Below, piece after piece: positions 1 to 5,309 of a DNA stretch of 10,370 bases; within the stretch, counting starts at the first letter, position 1; each line of letters starts with the position of its first letter. The stretch comes from Candidatus Omnitrophota bacterium (GTDB taxonomy: Bacteria; Omnitrophota; Gorgyraeia; Aquiviventales; Aquiviventaceae), in the NCBI GenBank assembly GCA_016206585.1, contig JACQRE010000177.1, positions 1-10,370 of the forward strand, given 5' to 3'. A program made the position numbers and the translations under genes. Under the pieces are notes generated by a model. The model made no database searches. It was not told the DNA's origin and was given only the letters and a program-made list of their open reading frames with translations.

Positions 1-6
1 CAACAG

Positions 7-77
7 TCGGGTATAGCACAGTGGTAGTGCGCTAGCTTCCCAAGCTAGTCACGCGGGTTCGATTCCCGCTACCCGCT
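7..77 (+). tRNA. tRNA-Gly, anticodon CCC
   Basis: A full cloverleaf can be folded. The D stem is 16-19/27-30 (GCAC/GTGC), the anticodon stem 32-36/44-48, and the 7-nt loop TTCCCAA puts anticodon CCC at 39-41. The T stem is 53-57/65-69 with loop TTCGATT. The acceptor strands are 7-13 and 70-76. The discriminator base is T77, as usual for bacterial tRNA-Gly. CCA is not encoded. The first acceptor pair is an unusual T7-C76 mismatch where G-C is expected; the other six pairs are Watson-Crick. Confidence 0.95.
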
Positions 78-113
78 CTCTTCCTTATTCCTGTTTACAA
101 CAAGAAAACGACG

Positions 114-629
114 ATGAATAAAAAGGTGCTCCTCATGGCTGGCGTGTTGATGTATTCCTCCTTCAGCAAGCCCGCCCCATCTCCGGGGCAAGATGTCATC
201 CCGGATCAAGAGGGGAACCAAGCTCAACACCCTGCGCTCGCTCTTGACTTCTACGCCGGCGGAAGCATCTTTGGAAGCTCGTTTGAAGTACAAATCTCTG
301 GTGCGCACATCACGTATCGGGAAATTGCCCAAGGCAGCACACAAGAAGCGAGAAAAATCGAACGACCGTTATTGCCCGTCGAACTTGATGAGATTCGCAC
401 GACGATCAGGGATACTCATCTCATCGATCTTCAGTCACAGGATGTGACGAAGGAGCCGCTCGTGCCTGATCAAGCCTCTTATCGGATTTCCCTCTCTCTT
501 GATGGGAAGGAGAATACAATACATTGTGGCATTCCTCCTTCTGGCACGGTACCGACTACCAAGTGCCAGAAACGAATTAACCAGTTAAGACTGAAATTGA
601 ATAATATTTTGGGCGTGAATATCTCTTGA
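114..629 (+). CDS. Small exported protein of unknown function
   Basis: This encodes 171 residues of no family I recognise with confidence. The N-terminus has a signal-peptide shape: KK at 3-4, then a hydrophobic stretch (about residues 5-17, VLLMAGVLMYSSF). There is no lipobox cysteine, so the protein is probably periplasmic or secreted. The rest reads as a small alpha/beta domain with alternating strands (about 57-70 and 122-137) around a helix (88-101). Two cysteines, C138 and C151, could form a disulfide. The pattern loosely recalls small DUF6438-like periplasmic domains, but this is only an impression. The gene begins 36 bases after the tRNA-Gly, has no clear Shine-Dalgarno site, and is visibly more AT-rich than every gene downstream (AAA, AAT and ATT codons are common). 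This suggests a different origin. No terminator is seen after it. Confidence 0.72.
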   Translation: MNKKVLLMAGVLMYSSFSKPAPSPGQDVIPDQEGNQAQHPALALDFYAGGSIFGSSFEVQISGAHITYREIAQGSTQEARKIERPLLPVELDEIRTTIRDTHLIDLQSQDVTKEPLVPDQASYRISLSLDGKENTIHCGIPPSGTVPTTKCQKRINQLRLKLNNILGVNIS

Positions 630-667
630 CCTGAGAATTTGCCGCATTCCTCATCAGCGTCTTACTT

Positions 668-1282
668 ATGCCTAGATTGCAGAGAGCTTTCAGCATCCTG
701 GTATTGTGTTTCCTCTCCGGCTGCGCGACCGAATCCCTGGACTATGCGCCCGCCGCCAGCCCGCAGCAGGCCATCCCGCAGCTGCATGGCTCGTACCATC
801 GCGTGAAATCGGGAGAAACGCTCTGGCGCATCGCCCACTCCTACGGCCTGGAGGTCGAGACCCTGGCGTCGGTGAACCAGTTGCCCAGCACGCGCGAACT
901 CAAGGTCGGGCAGAAGCTGTTCATCCCACTGCCGCCCGAGACCGTCAACTTCCTCTGGCCGGCCCGCGGCACCGTCAACAGCTCCGGCGCCTCCCACGGG
1001 ATTGACATCACCGCGCCCTCCGGCAGCCTGGTGCGCGCATCGCGCAGCGGCCGTGTGGCTGTCGCCGCCAGGCATTTGTCCGGCTGGGGGAAGACCGTGG
1101 TCCTGGACCACCTGGACGGCTACCTCACCGTCTACTCCGGTATGGAGCAGATGCTGGTGGGCCCCGGGGCCGTGCTGCGGCAAGGGATGCCCATTGGCAA
1201 CCTCGGGTCCCGCGCGCTGCATTTTGAAATCCGCTACGGCGATACGCCTCGTAATGTCCTCGCCCTGCTGCCCAGCGAATGA
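668..1282 (+). CDS. nlpD: NlpD-like lipoprotein: LysM plus degenerate LytM/M23 domain
   Basis: This is a 204-residue predicted lipoprotein. Its signal peptide ends in lipobox LSGC with C19 as the lipidated residue. A LysM peptidoglycan-binding domain spans about 43-87 (motif VKSGETLWRIA). An M23/LytM fold spans about 96-201 and ends ALHFEIRYGDTPRN, close to the end of E. coli NlpD (RLHFEIRYKG). The catalytic set is broken: the zinc-ligand His is S109, the His of the Y-x-H motif is G158, and the first His of HxH is A183. Only D113 and H185 remain. In the NlpD/EnvC family such domains do not cut peptidoglycan but activate cell-wall amidases during daughter-cell separation; I infer the same role here. 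It is shorter than E. coli NlpD because the linker between domains is short. No Shine-Dalgarno site precedes the ATG. Its stop overlaps the next start as ATGA, so translation of the ATPase is probably coupled. Confidence 0.85.
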   Translation: MPRLQRAFSILVLCFLSGCATESLDYAPAASPQQAIPQLHGSYHRVKSGETLWRIAHSYGLEVETLASVNQLPSTRELKVGQKLFIPLPPETVNFLWPARGTVNSSGASHGIDITAPSGSLVRASRSGRVAVAARHLSGWGKTVVLDHLDGYLTVYSGMEQMLVGPGAVLRQGMPIGNLGSRALHFEIRYGDTPRNVLALLPSE

Positions 1283-2871
1283 TCAACCTGCGTCCTGAGC
1301 TGGAGCGTCATCTCCAGCAGCGGCTCAACGCGTTCCGCGACGGCTTCCGCCATAACCTCGCGCTCATCGGACCGCCGGGAAGCGGGAAGACCTTTCAGCT
1401 GCATCAGCTGCTCGGCCATCCGGAACCGCATGCCTTGGTGATCTACTGCGCGTTGTACCGCGAATCGTGCCGGAGCTTTCTCCAGCGGCTGCTCTGCGCC
1501 ATCCTACAGGCCGGCTCAGGGCCGACCAAGCCGGGCACCACCAGCCCCCAGCTGCTCGAGGCGCTGCTGCGGCATGCCGAGCCGCACCTGCCGAAGACGG
1601 CCGCGGCGATCCGGGCCATCGACGGCCTGCTGGCCCGCCGGCTCTACGGGGAGGCGTTCAACCGCGCGCTCGACACGGTCCCCGTGCTGATGGAGGAGCG
1701 CCAGCGGCCGGCGCTGCTCATCCTGGATGAGTTCCTCTTCCTCGAGGAGCTCGGCCTGACCCACGCGTTCCATGAGCTGGGCAAACGGGTCATGACGTGG
1801 CCTTCCACGCTGTTCATCCTCGCCAGCTCCTCCCCGCATCGGGCGCGCACGATCCTCCGGGAACGGCTGCAACTCCTGTTCGGGCAGTTCGAGCTGTTGA
1901 CGCTGGAGGCGCTGAACCGCGAGGCGGCGACCGCCTGGGTCCAGCACGAGCTCAAAGGGGTGCGCGGCACCAAGACGGCCGCCCCGTTTCTTATCGACTG
2001 GCTGGGCGGCTCTCCCTGGTACCTCGCCGTGTGGCTCAAGCGGCTCAAAGAGCTCGCGACGCTCGCCAGAAGCGCGCAGCTGACCGAAGCGCTCTTCCTG
2101 CAAACCGCCTGGGACCTCTTGGGCAACCCCGACGGCACGCTGCACCAGTGGTGCCGTTCCCGGGTGGACGCCCTGGCGCACACCCGGCAGGGCGCGCGCG
2201 CGCTGGAAGCGCTCATCCACGTGGCCAGCGGGGCCCGCACGATGACGGAACTCAGCAAGCGCGTCGGACGCGGCGGGCTTTCCGAGGCGCTGCAGCTGCT
2301 CGTCGAGCACGACGTCGCGCAGCGCAGCGGCGTCTGCTGGCGGGTCACCGACCCGGTGCTGCGCTGCTGGCTCTCCACGGTGCTCCTGAGCCAGCGCGCG
2401 GATGCCCGGCTGCCGGAGGCCGACGTGCGCCAGCGGGTGGAACAGGCGGTGCGGGATCTCTGGACCGAGTGGACGCACGCGCAGACGCGTTCGCTCTCGG
2501 AGCAAGTGGTCCGGCTCTTCAACCGGTTCGCCGACGACACGGTAGCGCTCGATTCGAAGACGGGCCGGCTGCCGAAGTTCGAGTCGATTTCGACTCACGA
2601 ACCCGTGGGGCCGGGTGCGGAGAGCTACCTGATCGCCGACGGGCCGGGACGCCGCTGGTGCGCGACGGTCCAGCTCGACCCGGTGGATGAGAATGCGATC
2701 GCCGCCTTCGATGCGTTCTGCCGGACGCAGATCCCCCGGCCGTCCCGCAAGGTCGTCATCATGAAATCCAGCATCGACCAGAACGCCCGCGTGGTGGCGA
2801 AGGCCGCCGACATGTGGGTGTGGAGCCCCGAGGACCTGAAAGTGCTCATGGAACTGTATCATCATGGCTGA
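1279..2871 (+). CDS. STAND/archaeal-type P-loop ATPase with winged-helix and nuclease-like C-terminus
   Basis: This encodes 530 residues. The Walker A motif is GPPGSGKT (31-38) and Walker B is LLILDE (146-151). A polar sensor-like strand FILASSSP lies at 179-186, and a GGSPWYL segment at 243-249 matches the GGxP signature of STAND/archaeal ATPases. A winged-helix region follows (about 303-368); its wing ends VTDPVLRCWL, typical of archaeal-type ATPases of the DUF234 group. The last 100 or so residues (about 430-525, with KVVIMKS and ADMWVWSPEDLKVL) resemble the Mrr/DUF234 restriction-endonuclease-like fold. The strand that should carry the E-x-K catalytic pair reads CATVQL, so nuclease activity is probably lost. 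The family uses ATP binding as a molecular switch, but the substrate or partner is unknown. The start overlaps the nlpD stop (ATGA) and the end overlaps the HIT gene by 8 bp. Family placement is confident, role is not. Confidence 0.8.
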   Translation: MINLRPELERHLQQRLNAFRDGFRHNLALIGPPGSGKTFQLHQLLGHPEPHALVIYCALYRESCRSFLQRLLCAILQAGSGPTKPGTTSPQLLEALLRHAEPHLPKTAAAIRAIDGLLARRLYGEAFNRALDTVPVLMEERQRPALLILDEFLFLEELGLTHAFHELGKRVMTWPSTLFILASSSPHRARTILRERLQLLFGQFELLTLEALNREAATAWVQHELKGVRGTKTAAPFLIDWLGGSPWYLAVWLKRLKELATLARSAQLTEALFLQTAWDLLGNPDGTLHQWCRSRVDALAHTRQGARALEALIHVASGARTMTELSKRVGRGGLSEALQLLVEHDVAQRSGVCWRVTDPVLRCWLSTVLLSQRADARLPEADVRQRVEQAVRDLWTEWTHAQTRSLSEQVVRLFNRFADDTVALDSKTGRLPKFESISTHEPVGPGAESYLIADGPGRRWCATVQLDPVDENAIAAFDAFCRTQIPRPSRKVVIMKSSIDQNARVVAKAADMWVWSPEDLKVLMELYHHG

Positions 2872-3340
2872 GTTACAACGGTTGTGGGCGCCGTGGCGCA
2901 GCGCCTTTCTCACGAGGACCTCGCCGGGGCGCTGCATCTTCTGCGCGGCCAAGCGCGCACAGAATGACCGCCGGCACCTCGTGGTGGCAAGAGGGCGGGG
3001 GACGCTGGCAATGCTCAACCTCTATCCGTACAACAACGGCCACGTGATGGTCGCACCCGCCCGGCACGTCGGCGAGCTGGAGTCGCTCACCGCAGCCGAA
3101 TGGGCGGAGATGGGCCGCCTCAGCCAGCGGCTGATGACCCGGCTGCGCGCGGCCCTCCGTCCTCATGGTTTCAACGTCGGGATGAACCTGGGGCGGGTCG
3201 CGGGGGCCGGCTTCCCGGGCCACCTCCACCTGCACATCGTCCCGCGCTGGAACGGCGACACCAACTTCATGCCCATCGCCGGGCGCACCAAAGTGATCTC
3301 CCAGTCGCTGGAGGAGCTCTACAGGCTCCTGCGGCCATGA
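2864..3340 (+). CDS. HIT-family protein (diadenosine polyphosphate hydrolase/phosphorylase type)
   Basis: This is a 158-residue cytosolic histidine-triad protein. The signature HLHLHIV is at 120-126, with H122 as the predicted nucleophile that forms a nucleotidyl-His intermediate. The N-terminus RLWAPWR followed by C24-x2-C27 (CIFC), the strand LNLYPYNNGH (51-60) and the block PRWNGDTNFMP (127-137) are characteristic of the bacterial/archaeal Ap4A-phosphorylase-like HIT branch (relatives of Rv2613c). The two cysteines plus histidines probably bind zinc. Family members cleave dinucleoside polyphosphates such as Ap4A or nucleoside phosphoramidates; the exact substrate cannot be read here. The ATG lies inside the end of the ATPase gene (8-bp overlap), and its stop overlaps the dGTPase start as ATGA, so translation across the three genes looks coupled. 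Length is normal for the branch. Confidence 0.93.
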   Translation: MAELQRLWAPWRSAFLTRTSPGRCIFCAAKRAQNDRRHLVVARGRGTLAMLNLYPYNNGHVMVAPARHVGELESLTAAEWAEMGRLSQRLMTRLRAALRPHGFNVGMNLGRVAGAGFPGHLHLHIVPRWNGDTNFMPIAGRTKVISQSLEELYRLLRP

Positions 3341-4524
3341 AGATTTCAGGCGAGCCGATGAGCCCGGTCGCGAGCCGGGAAGAGTTGGAGGCCAGGGAAG
3401 AGCGCTGGCTCGCCCCGTACGCGATGAAGAGCCGCCAGACGAAGGGACGGCAGCATCCGGAGCCGGAAGATCCGTACCGCACCGCGTACCGGCGCGACCG
3501 CGACCGGATCATCCACACCACGGCCTTCCGCCGGCTCGAGTACAAGACCCAGGTCTTCGTGAACCACGAAGGCGACCACTACCGCACGCGGATCACCCAC
3601 ACCCTGGAAGTTGCCCAGATCGCCGTGTCGATCGCCCGCACCTTGCGCCTCAACGAGGACCTGGTGGAAGCGGTGGCTCTCGCCCACGATATCGGCCACC
3701 CGCCGTTCGGCCACGCCGGGGAGGATGCCCTGCGCGAGCTCATGGAAGGGCACGGCGGGTTCGAGCACAACATCCAGGGGCTGCGGATCGTCGACCTGCT
3801 GGAGGCGCGCTACCCGGGCTTCCCGGGCCTCAACCTCACGTGGGAAACGCGCGAGAGCATCAACAAGCACCGCACGCCGTACGATCAGCCGGACCTGACG
3901 GTGGCCCTCGATCCGAACACCTCGCCGTTGCTCGAAAGCCAGATCGCCGATGTCGCGGATGAGATCGCGTATGACAACCATGACCTTGATGACGGCCTCG
4001 TATCAGGTATCCTTAAAGAAGAGGACCTGGCGGGCCTTGCACTGTGGCAGCAGACCTGCGAGGCGGTGGAGTCGATGCACCGGCGGCTCGAGCCGGAGAT
4101 CCGGCGGTACCAGATCATCCGCACGCTGATCAACCGGCAGGTCACCGGCCTGATCGAGGCGTCGGTGGAGCGGCTGAAGCATCACCAGATCGACTCCGTG
4201 GAGCGTGTGCGCGGCTGCCGCGCGCGGCTGATTGGGTTCAGCGACGAGATGACGCAGCTTCGGACCCCCCTGAAACGGCTCCTGTGGAACCAGTTCTACC
4301 ACCACTACCGCGTCGCCCGCATGGCGGACAAGGCCAAACGGTTCATCACGGAGCTCTTCCACCTCTACCTGGCCAAGCCGGAACAGCTCCCGAACACCAC
4401 GCGCTCGCGGATCACCCGCGGCGACGATCCGCACCGGGTGGTGTGCGACTACATCGCGGGGATGACCGACCGGTACTGTCTGGAGGAATACAAAAAGCTG
4501 TTCGACCCCTTCGAGCGGGTCTGA
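3337..4524 (+). CDS. dgt: dGTP triphosphohydrolase-like HD-domain protein
   Basis: This encodes 395 residues of the dGTPase family, which hydrolyses dNTPs to deoxynucleosides and triphosphate and so limits the dNTP pool. The HD metal-binding set is intact: H88 (in RITHTLEV), H117-D118 (ALAHDIGHPPFGHAG) and D208 (VADEIAYDNHDLDDG). The conserved entry block DRDRIIHTTAFRRLEYKTQVF (53-73, last residues abbreviated in the family) and the nearby EGDHYRTR are the usual substrate-site region. The C-terminal half is the helical dGTPase-specific part ending YCLEEYKKLFDPF. The start at 3337 overlaps the HIT stop (ATGA). An alternative ATG at 3358, preceded by a GGCGAG stretch, would remove 7 poorly conserved residues. 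The open frame runs much further upstream into the HIT gene, but that part has no family similarity and is not coding in this frame. Dinucleotide (HIT) and dNTP hydrolysis side by side suggests a nucleotide-sanitising pair. Confidence 0.93.
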   Translation: MKISGEPMSPVASREELEAREERWLAPYAMKSRQTKGRQHPEPEDPYRTAYRRDRDRIIHTTAFRRLEYKTQVFVNHEGDHYRTRITHTLEVAQIAVSIARTLRLNEDLVEAVALAHDIGHPPFGHAGEDALRELMEGHGGFEHNIQGLRIVDLLEARYPGFPGLNLTWETRESINKHRTPYDQPDLTVALDPNTSPLLESQIADVADEIAYDNHDLDDGLVSGILKEEDLAGLALWQQTCEAVESMHRRLEPEIRRYQIIRTLINRQVTGLIEASVERLKHHQIDSVERVRGCRARLIGFSDEMTQLRTPLKRLLWNQFYHHYRVARMADKAKRFITELFHLYLAKPEQLPNTTRSRITRGDDPHRVVCDYIAGMTDRYCLEEYKKLFDPFERV

Positions 4525-4526
4525 GA

Positions 4527-4531
4527 AAGGA
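4527..4531 (+). promoter_or_regulatory. Ribosome binding site of the lipoprotein gene
   Basis: AAGGA lies 7 bases before the ATG at 4539. It decides the start of the lipoprotein gene, because the same reading frame stays open far upstream inside dgt. It is one of only two good Shine-Dalgarno sites in the window. Confidence 0.75.
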
Positions 4532-4538
4532 CAGGGCG

Positions 4539-5279
4539 ATGCGCGCAGTGGCGTGGGGGGTGGTGGTGCTGATGGGGGTGAGCGGGTGCCTGGGCCGGAA
4601 GAGCTCGCTCCTGCTGGAGCGGCAAGCCCGTGGTCCCCTGGACGAAGAGCGCACGGTGGCCACCGCCGTCACCTGGCACCTCAAGCCGCTCTCGCAGACC
4701 CAGACCAAGCAGGGGGTCGAGATCACGGTCACCCACGCCACCCCGCCGTATCTGCGGGACCTCTTCAACAACAAGGCGATCTTCGGCCCCTATGCCGGTG
4801 CGAGCCCCTATTTCCCCGAGCACTTGGTCTTCTACGTCAAGGTCGCCAACCGCAGCGACCAGCGCCTCCGCCTCTCCCCGGAGGAGTTCATCGTGGTGGA
4901 TGACCGCGGCAACCAGTACAGCACCGTGAGCACCGACTACGTCACCGCCTTCGCCGAGTACAAGCATGGGGCCTCGACGACCACGCGGGGGCTGCTGGAA
5001 AACGCCAGCCCGGGTTATTTCGGCTTCAGCTTCCCGGTGGGCAAGCTCGTCGCCTCCAAGCCGCAGGGGCGCTTCGCGCTGCTGCAGCAGTCGGGGCTGC
5101 AAAGCGGCTCTCTCTATCCCGGCGTCGTCTACGACGGCCTGGTCGCGTTCTGGAACCCCGCGTCGACCGCCAAGGTGCTGCGAGTCCTGGTCACCAACGT
5201 GAAGACGAACTTCAACGCGAACAACGAGCCGACCCTCTCGCTCGAGTTTCCGTTCGAGTTTGACGCCGTCAAACAGTAA
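4539..5279 (+). CDS. Lipoprotein of unknown function, predicted beta-sandwich
   Basis: This encodes 246 residues. The signal peptide MRAVAWGVVVLMGVSGC has lipobox VSGC with C17 as lipid anchor. The mature part is rich in beta strands: 58-66 (QGVEITVTH), 95-105 (HLVFYVKVANR), 114-128 (PEEFIVVDDRGNQYS), 159-166 and 213-225. The order of a conserved hydrophobic strand, then a NRSDQ turn, then a 'VVDDRGNQY' strand, then a late 'PGVVYDGLVAF' strand recalls DUF4352-like immunoglobulin-fold domains, often seen in surface or periplasmic lipoproteins. This is a fold-level impression, not a family assignment. The start is fixed by the AAGGA site 7 bases upstream and by the lipobox. It lies 14 bases after dgt and 30 bases before the helicase, within the same operon. 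No transmembrane segment appears beyond the signal peptide. Confidence 0.8.
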   Translation: MRAVAWGVVVLMGVSGCLGRKSSLLLERQARGPLDEERTVATAVTWHLKPLSQTQTKQGVEITVTHATPPYLRDLFNNKAIFGPYAGASPYFPEHLVFYVKVANRSDQRLRLSPEEFIVVDDRGNQYSTVSTDYVTAFAEYKHGASTTTRGLLENASPGYFGFSFPVGKLVASKPQGRFALLQQSGLQSGSLYPGVVYDGLVAFWNPASTAKVLRVLVTNVKTNFNANNEPTLSLEFPFEFDAVKQ

Positions 5280-5309
5280 CCGGCCGCCCATCCGCCCCGT
5301 CCCCGCCTC

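Noticed and set aside
626..655. TTGACC at the stop of the exported-protein gene as a -35 box for nlpD
   Set aside because: No acceptable -10 box lies 16-18 bases downstream.
1516..3018. 500-codon open frame on the minus strand, opposite the ATPase and HIT genes
   Set aside because: It crosses a real gene boundary, is Arg/Pro/Gly-rich and has no recognisable domain.
3100..3336. Upstream extension of the dgt reading frame
   Set aside because: It overlaps the HIT gene, has no dGTPase similarity, and the ATG at 3337 in the ATGA overlap fits the family N-terminus.
4044..4538. Upstream extension of the lipoprotein reading frame
   Set aside because: It lies inside dgt. The AAGGA site and signal peptide with lipobox fix the start at 4539.
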